Shown here in pieces: positions 23,021-31,852 of a stretch of DNA of 32,848 nt. Source of the DNA: CAZSHX01 sp964606895 (GTDB lineage: Bacteria > Bacteroidota > Ignavibacteria > Kapaibacteriales > UBA2268); the NCBI GenBank assembly GCA_964606895.1, contig CAZSHX010000053.1:1-32848 (forward strand), given 5' to 3'. The position numbers and the translations under genes are program-made. Numbering within the stretch: the stretch's first letter is position 1; every line of letters starts with the position of its first letter. Under the pieces are notes generated by a model that was not told where the DNA came from, ran no database searches, and saw nothing but the letters and a program-made list of their open reading frames with translations.

Positions 23021-24343
23021 TTGAAAAGACATTTTTTGAGACATTATTTAAAAATATGGTTTGCTTTCGGCATTTTTTTCTGCTTTGGTTTGGTGAATGT
23101 AGAGGCGACTGAACCGGATACTGTTTGGACTGTAAATTGTTGGCCAGGCACTGTAAATTGTGTTAAATTTTTTCCTGATGGAACAAAATTTGTTAATAAT
23201 GCAGGAAGTTACGTTCAAATTCGTGAGACAACAACTGGGAAACTGCTAAATCAGTTCATCCATCAATCACCCGAAATTAAGTCTATTGATGTTACAAAAG
23301 ACGGTAAGTACGTATTTGCCTCCGGTACTGGCACTAATTATATAGGAATGTGGGATGTGGAGACAGGTGAAGAAAGAAGATTCATTGATGATACTATGTA
23401 CACTGAAATAAAATCAATGTCATTATCACCAGACAACAAGAAAATTGTAGCTATATTAATTAATGGCGGAAATTTGCACTGGGCAATTATAATGTGGGAC
23501 GTTGAGACAGGAAAAGTTCTTAACAAAGTAGATGAACTTTATGGAGAATGGAGAAAAGTAAAGTTTTTTAATAAAAGTAATAAATTTGTGATTGATAAGG
23601 GTTTAAAACCATGCAGGATATTTATCTATGATGCTTTAAACTTCAAAGTTATAAAAGAATTAAATAATCCTTTCGATTCTAACAATGATGGCATACAAAG
23701 TTGTGATTTTTCCGAGAACGATGAATATTTAGCGGCAATCCCTATTCAAAATTCTTCTGATACACCTAGTGTTAAAATTTGGAATCTAAACGATTTCTCT
23801 ACTTTCTCAACCATAAAAATTGGATATAAAGAAATGAGAAGTGTTAAGTTTTCAAAAAACAGTGAATCAATTTACATCGGTGGAGTTTATTATAGTAATA
23901 AGAATTATTTTTACTTCATTTATTCTACAGATTTAATAGAAGGAAAATTTTTAAATAAATTTGATATCACAAATGTTGCAAAATTGTGCATTTGTGAAGC
24001 AAATGATATTGATGCAAAAATAGAATCAAACCAAGAACAAATATTATATGGCGGTAGAGGTGGTCTAGTGTTACTTAGAAATCGCCAAACAGATGTGTCT
24101 GGTGAAAATTTCCCAAACAACAATTATGAATTAATATATCCTAACCCCTCTTCTGATTTTATTGAAATATCGAGAGTCGAAGGAGAAGTTAGGATTTATA
24201 ATTTTTTGGGAATTGAGGAATCCACCCCGGCACTGAGTGCCACCCCTCAAGAGGGGAATTTGAAGATTAATGTATCGGGATTGGCTCCAGGCTTGTATTT
24301 TGTAAGATTTGGAGATAAAGTCGGGAAGTTTATAAAGTTATAA
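23021..24343 (+). CDS. T9SS-exported WD40-like propeller protein, 440 aa
   Basis: The frame opens with TTG directly after a TAA stop (23015), with no ATG before the mature region, so TTG 23021 (or a second TTG at 23036) is the likely start. A signal peptide follows (HYLKIWFAFGIFFCFGLVNV, cut near EA-TEP). Repeats of WD40 type run through about residue 330: CVKFFPDGTKFV, SIDVTKDGKYVFASG, MWDVETGE (twice), CDFSENDEYLAA, SVKFSKNSESIYIGG. The C-terminus is a T9SS sorting domain (ELIYPNPSSDFIEIS to GLYFVRFGDKVGKFIKL), closest to the one in the BNR gene at 14659. TATGTTTG (22991-22998) upstream resembles a -7 element. Palindromes lie inside the sorting domain (24229-24256). Confidence 0.83.
   Translation: MKRHFLRHYLKIWFAFGIFFCFGLVNVEATEPDTVWTVNCWPGTVNCVKFFPDGTKFVNNAGSYVQIRETTTGKLLNQFIHQSPEIKSIDVTKDGKYVFASGTGTNYIGMWDVETGEERRFIDDTMYTEIKSMSLSPDNKKIVAILINGGNLHWAIIMWDVETGKVLNKVDELYGEWRKVKFFNKSNKFVIDKGLKPCRIFIYDALNFKVIKELNNPFDSNNDGIQSCDFSENDEYLAAIPIQNSSDTPSVKIWNLNDFSTFSTIKIGYKEMRSVKFSKNSESIYIGGVYYSNKNYFYFIYSTDLIEGKFLNKFDITNVAKLCICEANDIDAKIESNQEQILYGGRGGLVLLRNRQTDVSGENFPNNNYELIYPNPSSDFIEISRVEGEVRIYNFLGIEESTPALSATPQEGNLKINVSGLAPGLYFVRFGDKVGKFIKL
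24229..24256. repeat. Two adjacent palindromes inside a T9SS sorting-domain coding region
   Basis: GGCAC-TGA-GTGCC (24229-24241, three-base loop) is followed by CCCCTC-AA-GAGGGG (24243-24256). Both are in frame and encode the STPALSATPQEGN loop. The pair looks like a dispersed intergenic repeat of Bacteroidota. Confidence 0.85.
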
Positions 24344-24355
24344 AGGTAAAATGAA

Positions 24356-25960
24356 ATGAAAACAATTATATATATTTTCCTCGTAATGACAGCATTCACT
24401 GCTTATGCTCAGGATAGCGGGCTACCATTGCTCGATATGAACAAAACACGCTTTGATTTCGGCAAAACTGCCTATATGGCTACCAAAACCGACAAGCTTG
24501 TCCTGAAAAATATCGGTGATACCGTGCTTGCGATTTATCAGATTGATTCCCTGAAACCGCCGTTTTATGCTAAATTCTTCTTCCCCGACACACTGCAAAA
24601 AAATGATTCGGTAAAATTCAATATCTCCTACCGTCCATTCCGTGCCGCAAAGGACAGCCAGCGGGTTTTCCTCAGAGCCGACACACGACTTTCTCATTCT
24701 ATCGGCATGCTGTTCGACGTTAGCTTAAGCATGGACGAGAATATGCCGAGCGAAAGTATCAGGAAAATAACTGCCGCAGTCAATGCAGGAAAAAGTTTCA
24801 TCGCCGAAATGCTTGCCACTCCTAAAATTTGGGACGAAGCCGGAATTTTCTCATTTGCAAGAACCTTTACAGTCAATCAGGATTTTACAAATAACAAAAC
24901 ACTTCTTAACAACTCATTGCCTTCTCAGCTACGCAACTATACCGCTTTTTATGATGCCTGCATTGAGGTACTCAATCGTCTTGCCGCCCGAAAATTCCAA
25001 AAAGTTATGATTGCCCTGACCGACGGCGAGGATAATTCGAGCCAAAATGCGAATGCGGCTTCGGTTATTGCTTCTGCAAAAGCCAAAAACATTAAAATCT
25101 ACACAATCGGTATCGGCAGTTCTGTTTCCGATGCTACACTGCGAAATATAGCAAATTCGACAGGCGGTGAATTTTTCAAAGCCAACACAGGCAAAGAACT
25201 TAATGACATTTATTATAGAATTTTCAAGATGCTGAGTAAAAATATTCAGCTATATTTTGATGTACTTGGTTATTGTTCGGGACCCGAAGTTTCGTTTGCC
25301 TGCACTGGCGATACCCTTGTTAAACCGGGGGATACTCTGGCTTATAAGATTTACCTTCATGGTGTATCTGCCACAGGAGCAATGGACGAGAATTATAATC
25401 TCGGTCTAAGTTTCAATTCAAGTACCATCATACCTATTGAAGACAAGTCGCAGAATTATTCCTATTTCTATCAGGGAAAATTGATTATCCACAATAAAAA
25501 TAAGGTAAATATTGATTCCTTTCCTTTAACTGAAGTCAAATTCATGACTCTGCTCGGCGATTCGGGCTGTACCGACCTGAAAATTGATGTGCTCAGCTGG
25601 GAAAATAATATATTCGAACCTGTTTCATCCGGTTCGACCTGCCGGATTTGCGTTAATGCCTGTGCCAGAGATTTACGCCTCATTCAAAGACTTAGTGCAA
25701 CCTCACTTAGCCAAAATTTCCCGAATCCGTTTTCCGGTTCATCTTCAATTAAATTAAACATCTTCGAAAAGGACAATTATAAAATAGTGGTGTACGACAT
25801 GTTTGGCAGAAAAATCATATATTTACTTGACGAAGTTCTTTCTCCGGGAGAGTTAACTCTCCCCATAGATTCAGCCGATTTACCCGCCGGAACATATATC
25901 TACTCTCTCCAATCCTCATCAGGTACCCTAACAAGGATGATGGTAGTTTTGGGGAAATGA
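24356..25960 (+). CDS. T9SS-exported von Willebrand A protein, 534 aa
   Basis: A signal peptide (MKTIIYIFLVMTAFTAYAQ) is followed by an Ig-like ASH/Hydin-type domain (TRFDFGKTAYMATKTDKL, NIGDTVL), then a VWA domain with the metal-ion site FDVSLSMDEN (DxSxS) and LTDGEDNSS, the standard MIDAS pattern. A beta-rich region comes next with paired Cys (DVLGYCSGPEVSFACTG and STCRICVNAC). The C-terminus is a T9SS/FlgD-Ig-like sorting domain (LSQNFPNPFSGSSSIKL to GTYIYSLQSSSGTLTRMMVV). It probably binds a ligand or surface through the MIDAS. AAGG overlaps the previous stop and the gap is 12 bp, so it is likely co-transcribed with the WD40-like gene. Confidence 0.9.
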   Translation: MKTIIYIFLVMTAFTAYAQDSGLPLLDMNKTRFDFGKTAYMATKTDKLVLKNIGDTVLAIYQIDSLKPPFYAKFFFPDTLQKNDSVKFNISYRPFRAAKDSQRVFLRADTRLSHSIGMLFDVSLSMDENMPSESIRKITAAVNAGKSFIAEMLATPKIWDEAGIFSFARTFTVNQDFTNNKTLLNNSLPSQLRNYTAFYDACIEVLNRLAARKFQKVMIALTDGEDNSSQNANAASVIASAKAKNIKIYTIGIGSSVSDATLRNIANSTGGEFFKANTGKELNDIYYRIFKMLSKNIQLYFDVLGYCSGPEVSFACTGDTLVKPGDTLAYKIYLHGVSATGAMDENYNLGLSFNSSTIIPIEDKSQNYSYFYQGKLIIHNKNKVNIDSFPLTEVKFMTLLGDSGCTDLKIDVLSWENNIFEPVSSGSTCRICVNACARDLRLIQRLSATSLSQNFPNPFSGSSSIKLNIFEKDNYKIVVYDMFGRKIIYLLDEVLSPGELTLPIDSADLPAGTYIYSLQSSSGTLTRMMVVLGK

Positions 25961-26138
25961 TGATAGAACAAGCTAATTCTTTCAGAACTTGAGATCTTTT
26001 AAATATTGCTACAAGTGTGTCTGAAGTTTATTTTTTCAAATGATTTTCGAAACAATAAATGCTAAGAAAAATAACAAAAAATAAATTCTGAATCCCCCTG
26101 AAAATTATTCAATTTTCTTTTCCTTTCTTTCACTAAGT

Positions 26139-26146
26139 TACTTTTG
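26139..26146 (+). promoter_or_regulatory. Possible -7 element upstream of secA
   Basis: TACTTTTG fits the Bacteroidota TAnnTTTG consensus about 70 bp before secA, but no TTG lies 19-21 bp upstream, so only half of the promoter is seen. The rest of the 257-base gap (25961-26217) shows no other structure. Confidence 0.25.
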
Positions 26147-26217
26147 CACAGCCTCAAATACAAATCCTGATTCTTCGTCAACACCTAATTATTATTATCA
26201 ATTAATTTGAATTAGAT

Positions 26218-29200
26218 ATGCTCTCATTTATTAAGAAAATAGTTGGAACAAAACACGATAAAGATGTTAAATTGATGAGACCAATGGTGGTTGAAATCAA
26301 CAGAATTTTTGATGAGTTGGAAAGTCTTACTGACGAACAGATTCGTGCAAAGACTGATGAGTTTAAAGCCTTGGTTATTGAAAACAGTTTGGAACTTGAA
26401 AACGAGAAAGTTGAACTGCTTGAAATTCTCAGAAATGAAGTTCATACATCCGAAGAGACTACCAAAACTAAGGATAGATTAAAACAAATCGAAAAAGACC
26501 TTTATGAAGTTATAAATTCAACCCTCGATGACATTTTGCCCGAGGCTTTTGCCGTTGTTAAGCAAGCCTGCAAAAGACTGAAAGAATCCCAGCACCGCTA
26601 CGAATATGCAGGACAGCCCGCTGTTTGGGACATGGTGCCGTATGATGTCCAGCTAATGGGAGGCATAGTGCTTCATAGCGGGAAGATTTCCGAAATGGCT
26701 ACAGGAGAAGGTAAAACACTTGTCGCCGTTCTGCCGATGTATTTGAACGCCCTTTCGGGAAAAGGCGTTCACTTGGTTACAGTTAACGATTACCTTGCTA
26801 AACGCGATTCCGACTGGATGCGTCCTGTTTTTGATTTCCTTGGAATAACAGTCGGGGCTATTCAATCGAATATGGAGCCTGATGTTAGAAAAGTTCTGTA
26901 CAATCAGGATATTACCTACGGAACAAACAATGAGTTTGGTTTTGATTACCTCAGGGACAACATGATTAGCGAAGCTGAGAGTATAGTTCAGCGGGTTCAC
27001 TGGTATGCCATCGTTGACGAAGTTGACTCCGTGCTTATTGACGAAGCAAGAACACCATTGATTATTTCAGGACCTGTTGGTCATGCCTCCGACCAAAAAT
27101 TCGAGGAAATGGATCCAAGAGTCAGAAGGTTAGTGGATGCTCAAACAAAGATGGTTAACAATATGGCGGCAGATGCCGCTAAATATCTGGATACTGCCGG
27201 CAAGGACGATAAACAAATAAAAGAAGACCGCGATCAAGCCGGAGTGATGTTGCTTCGTTCCTACAGAGCTTTGCCGAAACACAAAAGAATAACCAAACTT
27301 CTTCAAGAACCTGAATACCTGAAACTCATGAAGGAAACTGAATTGTTCTTCCTTCGCGACCAAGGACAGAAAATGCACGAAATAGATGATGAACTTTACT
27401 ATTCCGTAGATGAAAAGAATCATCAGATAGATATTTCCGACAAAGGAAGACAGCTCCTCTGCACTGCACAGGAAGACAAGGAAATGTTCGTTATTCCCGA
27501 TATTGCAACAGCAATGAGTGCAATAGAAGGCGATACAGAAATTACTCCCGAAGATAAACAATTCAAAATTGATGAAATTAATCTGCTCTATTCCGAGCGT
27601 AGCGACAGAATCCATACGATTAATCAGCTTTTGCGTGCTTATTCGCTTTACGAAAAAGACGTAGAATATGTTATTCAGGATGGCAAGGTCATGATTGTAG
27701 ATGAATTTACCGGAAGAATTCTCGAAGGCAGAAGATATTCCGAAGGTTTGCATCAGGCAATTGAAGCAAAGGAAAGAGTAACAGTCGAACGCGATACACA
27801 GACTTTGGCAACAATCACTCTTCAGAATTATTTCCGCCTTTACAAAAAACTTGCGGGTATGACAGGAACTGCAGAAACAGAAGCAGGAGAATTTGAAAAA
27901 ATTTATAAGCTCGACGTTGTTGTTATCCCGACAAACAGACCTAACGTCAGAAAAGACGGAGATGACCTAATCTATAAAACAAAAAGAGAAAAATACAATG
28001 CCGTTATAGATGATATTGAAAAAGAGATGAAAGCAGGGCGTGCCGTTCTGGTTGGTACAACAAGTGTTGAAGTTTCTGAGCTTTTAAGCAAAATGCTTCA
28101 GCGAAAGAAAATTCATCACAATGTATTAAATGCCAAGCAACACCAGAAAGAAGCTGAAGTAGTTGCACATGCCGGAAGAAAAAATGCAATAACCATTGCA
28201 ACAAATATGGCTGGTAGAGGAACCGATATTAAGCTCGACCACGATGTGAAGAAAAACGGCGGTTTAGCAATTATTGGTACTGAACGTCATGATGCAAGAC
28301 GTATTGACCGTCAGCTCAGAGGACGTGCCGGAAGACAGGGCGATCCGGGAACCACTCAGTTCTTCATTTCGCTCGAAGATGACCTGATGAGGCTTTTTGG
28401 CGGCGAAAGAATAGCCAACGTAATGAGCAGGTTGAAAATTCCCGAAGGCGAACCAATCCAGCATTCAATGATTACTAAAAATGTGGAAAGAGCTCAGAAG
28501 AAAGTTGAAGAAAATAACTTTGGTATCAGAAAAAGATTGCTGGAATATGATAACGTAATGAACCAGCAGAGAGAAGTTATTTACTCACGCAGAAGAGATG
28601 CTCTACGCGGTGAAAGATTAAAAACAGAAATTTTTGATTATGTCGAGGAATTGGCTGTGGAATGGTACGACCAGTATCATAAAGATTTAATGCTGAAAGA
28701 GCTTAAAAATACTATCAGGACTCATTTTCTTTGCGATTTCCCTTTGACCGAAAAGGAATTTGAAAAGCTTAGCAGAGATGAAGTTATTGATAAAATTGTT
28801 TTTGCCGCAAATGAGTTTTATAAAAGAAAAGAAGACATGCTCGGTTCTGAATTCATGTCAAATCTGGAAAGAATTGCCGTACTTCAGACAATAGATGATA
28901 AATGGCGTGAGCACTTACGTGAAATGGATGATTTAAAAGAAGGTATTCATTTACGTTCTTACGGACAAAAAGACCCACTGCTCGAATACAAAGGTGAAGC
29001 ATACAAATTATTTGTTGAATTGATTAATGATATTAACAAATCAACGGTTGATTTTGCCTTTAAATATTTCCCACAAATGGTGGAACGTCAGGTAAGAGGC
29101 ACAGGTAGAGGTCCCAGACGCGGTGCAGATGGATTACCGACAAGAACAACCTCAGTAATGAATGTTGCCAATATGCAGTTTTCTCATTCATCCGAATTGC

Positions 29201-29373
29201 CTGCATTTATTACCGGCGGTGGTCCTGCCGGAACACAACCGATGCCTGGTCAGGAACAGGCAGTCAGAACATTCAGAAAAACTGAAAAAGAAACAGGCAG
29301 AAACGAGCCTTGTCCTTGCGGAAGCGGACAAAAATACAAGAACTGCCACGGCAAAAAAGTCGGAGCGGCATGA
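26218..29373 (+). CDS. Preprotein translocase ATPase SecA, 1051 aa
   Basis: Motor that drives unfolded preproteins through SecYEG. Motifs: Walker A in MATGEGKT (K166), TNNEFGFDYLRDNM, DEVDSVLIDEARTPLIISGP, TGRILEGRRYSEGLHQAIEA, AGMTGTAETE, TNMAGRGTDIKL, QLRGRAGRQGDPG, and the C-terminal zinc site CPCGSGQKYKNCHG. It is longer than the roughly 900 aa of E. coli SecA, through an added stretch at about residues 295-390 (DPRVRRLVDAQTKMVNNMAA to MHEIDDELYYSVDE), as in Bacteroidota SecA. Every T9SS cargo here must first pass Sec. The stop codon overlaps the agmatinase start. Confidence 0.98.
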   Translation: MLSFIKKIVGTKHDKDVKLMRPMVVEINRIFDELESLTDEQIRAKTDEFKALVIENSLELENEKVELLEILRNEVHTSEETTKTKDRLKQIEKDLYEVINSTLDDILPEAFAVVKQACKRLKESQHRYEYAGQPAVWDMVPYDVQLMGGIVLHSGKISEMATGEGKTLVAVLPMYLNALSGKGVHLVTVNDYLAKRDSDWMRPVFDFLGITVGAIQSNMEPDVRKVLYNQDITYGTNNEFGFDYLRDNMISEAESIVQRVHWYAIVDEVDSVLIDEARTPLIISGPVGHASDQKFEEMDPRVRRLVDAQTKMVNNMAADAAKYLDTAGKDDKQIKEDRDQAGVMLLRSYRALPKHKRITKLLQEPEYLKLMKETELFFLRDQGQKMHEIDDELYYSVDEKNHQIDISDKGRQLLCTAQEDKEMFVIPDIATAMSAIEGDTEITPEDKQFKIDEINLLYSERSDRIHTINQLLRAYSLYEKDVEYVIQDGKVMIVDEFTGRILEGRRYSEGLHQAIEAKERVTVERDTQTLATITLQNYFRLYKKLAGMTGTAETEAGEFEKIYKLDVVVIPTNRPNVRKDGDDLIYKTKREKYNAVIDDIEKEMKAGRAVLVGTTSVEVSELLSKMLQRKKIHHNVLNAKQHQKEAEVVAHAGRKNAITIATNMAGRGTDIKLDHDVKKNGGLAIIGTERHDARRIDRQLRGRAGRQGDPGTTQFFISLEDDLMRLFGGERIANVMSRLKIPEGEPIQHSMITKNVERAQKKVEENNFGIRKRLLEYDNVMNQQREVIYSRRRDALRGERLKTEIFDYVEELAVEWYDQYHKDLMLKELKNTIRTHFLCDFPLTEKEFEKLSRDEVIDKIVFAANEFYKRKEDMLGSEFMSNLERIAVLQTIDDKWREHLREMDDLKEGIHLRSYGQKDPLLEYKGEAYKLFVELINDINKSTVDFAFKYFPQMVERQVRGTGRGPRRGADGLPTRTTSVMNVANMQFSHSSELPAFITGGGPAGTQPMPGQEQAVRTFRKTEKETGRNEPCPCGSGQKYKNCHGKKVGAA

Positions 29374-30263
29374 AAGTTCTCGGAATAAAGAATAATTTTC
29401 TTGCTATTGAAAAAGAATTTTCTAATCTTAAAGATTCTAAAATTGTTATACTTCCTGTTCCTTATGAGCATAGTGTCAGTTATGGACATGGGACTTCAAA
29501 AGGACCTGAAGGGATATTGAAAGCAAGTGCTTATGTTGAGTTCTACGATGATGAATTCGACAAAGAACTTTGCTTTGAAAAGGGGATTGCTACCCTTAAA
29601 CCAATTGATTTAAAAGGAAAATATGACAAAGAAGCTCTGGATAAAATTGAAAAAAGAGTTAATGAGCTTCTTGAACTTGACAAATTTGTTGTAACCCTCG
29701 GCGGCGAACACACAATTTCGACGGCACCAATTTCTGCTCATTTTAAAAAGTTTCCTGAAATGAGTATATTACATTTCGATGCACATTCCGATTTGCGTGA
29801 GAGTTACGAAGATTCTCCATACTCTCATGCTTGTTTTATGGCACGGGTAGCCGAATTTTTTCCTCCCGAAAGAATTACTCAGGTTGGCATCAGGGCTCAA
29901 TGTATCGAAGAATCAAGATTCATAATAGAAAAGAGAGTTAATACCTTTTATGCATCAGCGATTAGACGGGGACTGTTTGGACAAAACTGGCAGAAAGCAG
30001 TAGCCGAAACATTAGGTAACCAAATTTATGTTACTTTCGATGTGGACTATTTCGACCCGTCAATAATGCCTTCAACAGGTACACCCGAACCTGACGGATT
30101 TTTGTACAATGAAACATTAAATATTTTCAGAGAAATCAGAAAAAGCGGGAAGCATATAATTGGCATGGATATTGTTGAATTATCACCTGTTAAGGGATTG
30201 CATCATCCCGACTTAACAGCGGCTCGATTGCTTTATAAAATGTTGAATTACTCGTTCTTTTAA
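29370..30263 (+). CDS. Agmatinase/ureohydrolase, 297 aa
   Basis: Manganese enzyme that hydrolyses agmatine to putrescine and urea, or a close guanidino substrate. All metal ligands are visible: H114 in GGEHT; D137, H139 and D141 in FDAHSDLR; D224 and D226 in FDVDYFDP. Substrate-side motifs GTPEPDG and MDIVELSP fit agmatinase better than arginase. The ATG overlaps the secA stop by 4 nt (ATGA), and GGAG lies 4 nt before it, so translation is coupled to secA; a longer in-frame start at 29310 would lie inside secA. Why it sits with secA is unclear. Confidence 0.94.
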   Translation: MKVLGIKNNFLAIEKEFSNLKDSKIVILPVPYEHSVSYGHGTSKGPEGILKASAYVEFYDDEFDKELCFEKGIATLKPIDLKGKYDKEALDKIEKRVNELLELDKFVVTLGGEHTISTAPISAHFKKFPEMSILHFDAHSDLRESYEDSPYSHACFMARVAEFFPPERITQVGIRAQCIEESRFIIEKRVNTFYASAIRRGLFGQNWQKAVAETLGNQIYVTFDVDYFDPSIMPSTGTPEPDGFLYNETLNIFREIRKSGKHIIGMDIVELSPVKGLHHPDLTAARLLYKMLNYSFF

Positions 30264-30325
30264 ATACTGTCGAATGTTTTTTTAATATAATCGTTAATTA
30301 TTAGTATTTTTTATAGGTGTTTTGT

Positions 30326-31843
30326 ATGTTATTAAGATTAACTGTATTGTTCGTTTTGTTGATTAATATCTCATTTGTATCTGCACAGAAAAATGAATAT
30401 TTACCCGAAAATTTGGGTCCCAACATCAATTCCGCTTGCGATGAATTGTTTCCTATCATTGCACCGAACGGTCAAACTCTTTACTTTTGCAGAGGTGAAT
30501 GTGAAGGCGGATATGGCGGTCAGGATATTTGGTTTTCAATTTTAGACCCACAAGGTAAATGGACCAAGGCTGTTAATATGGAATCCCCATTAAACAACAA
30601 GTTCAATAATTTTGTTTGCTCAGTAAGTCCCGACGGCAATACTTTGCTTTTGGGTAATGTTTATTCTAACGATGGCTCATCTGAAAAGGGTATTTCAATT
30701 ACTCATAAAACTGAAAAAGGTTGGAGTAAACCAGAGAAAGTCATAATAAATGATTATTATAATCTAAATATTAATGCGAATTTCTTTCTTGCAAATGATG
30801 GGCATACTCTTCTAATGACTATTGAACGGAAAGACTCTTACGGTAAACGCGACATTTATGTCAGCTTTCTTGAAAAGGATGGAACATGGTCAAAACCATT
30901 AAATATTGGACTTGATGTCAATACCGCCGGAGATGAAATCTCTCCATTTTTAGCTTCCGATGATGTTTCCTTGTATTTTTCAACAGATGGAAGAGAAGGT
31001 TTCGGTAGTGCTGATGTATTTATGACCAAAAGGCTTGATGAATCATGGACAAAATGGTCGAAACCGATAAATTTGGGTGCCACCGTCAATACTCCCGGAT
31101 GGGATGCATATTACAAAATTACTGCTCAGGGCGATTACGCCTACTTCGTTTCTGAAAGTAATTCTTTTGGAAAAAGCGATATTTTTCGTGTGAAACTTCC
31201 CGAAAATGTAAGACCTAATCCTGTAATTCTTGTTAAAGGAAAAATAATAAATTATAAAACTTATGCACCAATTTTGGCAAGTATCAATTACAAAACATTA
31301 AATGAGAATAAAGTTGCCGGAATCGCACGTTCAAATGCTCAGGATGGTAAATATGAAATAACACTTCCAAGCGGCTCGGTTTATAATTATTCCGGAGAAG
31401 CTCCTGATTTCGTAAGTGCTAACTGGACTCTTGATGTAACAAAACTTACTAAATATAAAGAATTAGTTCAGAATTTGGAACTTATTCCTGCTTCCGATTC
31501 AATTTTTTGTATCAGGAACGTCTTTTTTGCCAAGAATAAAGCCGATTTGTCAACAAATGCAAAAAGTGAAATTGATAAAGGTATTGAATTCTTACAAAAA
31601 AACAACGATTGCGTGGTTGAAGTCGCAGGACATACTGATTCAACCGGTTCAATGGATATTAATATTAAGTTAGCCGAAAAGCGATGCAGTGCTGTTTCTG
31701 ATTACATCAAAGCGAGTGGCATTACGTCTGATAAAATTCTTCCGGTAGCCGTAGGGACAACAAAACCGGCATGGTCTAACGAAACAGAAGAAGGAAGACA
31801 ATTAAACAGAAGAGTAGAATTTTTAGTTTTTAGAAAAAAATAG
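30326..31843 (+). CDS. OmpA-family outer membrane lipoprotein-like protein with PD40 repeats, 505 aa
   Basis: A signal peptide (MLLRLTVLFVLLINISFVSA) is followed by WD40-like PD40 propeller repeats, about five, of the form (F)PI.APNG.TLYF, SVSPDGNTLLL, PFLASDDVSLYFSTDGREG and TAQGDYAYFVSESNSFGKSD. A linker with a beta-sandwich-like segment comes next, then a C-terminal OmpA domain: VFFAKNKADLSTNAKSEI, GHTDSTGS, LAEKRCSAVSDYI, NRRVEFLV. OmpA domains bind peptidoglycan, so this is a cell-envelope anchor. No lipobox Cys is seen. A GTG at 30317 is in frame, but the ATG at 30326 follows AGG at suitable spacing. Co-transcribed with dapD. Confidence 0.92.
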   Translation: MLLRLTVLFVLLINISFVSAQKNEYLPENLGPNINSACDELFPIIAPNGQTLYFCRGECEGGYGGQDIWFSILDPQGKWTKAVNMESPLNNKFNNFVCSVSPDGNTLLLGNVYSNDGSSEKGISITHKTEKGWSKPEKVIINDYYNLNINANFFLANDGHTLLMTIERKDSYGKRDIYVSFLEKDGTWSKPLNIGLDVNTAGDEISPFLASDDVSLYFSTDGREGFGSADVFMTKRLDESWTKWSKPINLGATVNTPGWDAYYKITAQGDYAYFVSESNSFGKSDIFRVKLPENVRPNPVILVKGKIINYKTYAPILASINYKTLNENKVAGIARSNAQDGKYEITLPSGSVYNYSGEAPDFVSANWTLDVTKLTKYKELVQNLELIPASDSIFCIRNVFFAKNKADLSTNAKSEIDKGIEFLQKNNDCVVEVAGHTDSTGSMDINIKLAEKRCSAVSDYIKASGITSDKILPVAVGTTKPAWSNETEEGRQLNRRVEFLVFRKK

Positions 31844-31852
31844 GATTTTTGA

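Noticed and set aside
27130..27753. 207-codon open frame on the minus strand
   Set aside because: It lies entirely opposite the secA coding region. Its protein is Phe/Ile/Cys-rich low-quality sequence without a signature, as expected from antisense of a conserved gene.
29310..29369. Upstream extension of the agmatinase gene inside secA
   Set aside because: Those codons encode the SecA zinc site in another frame; GGAG and ATG at the overlap explain the start.
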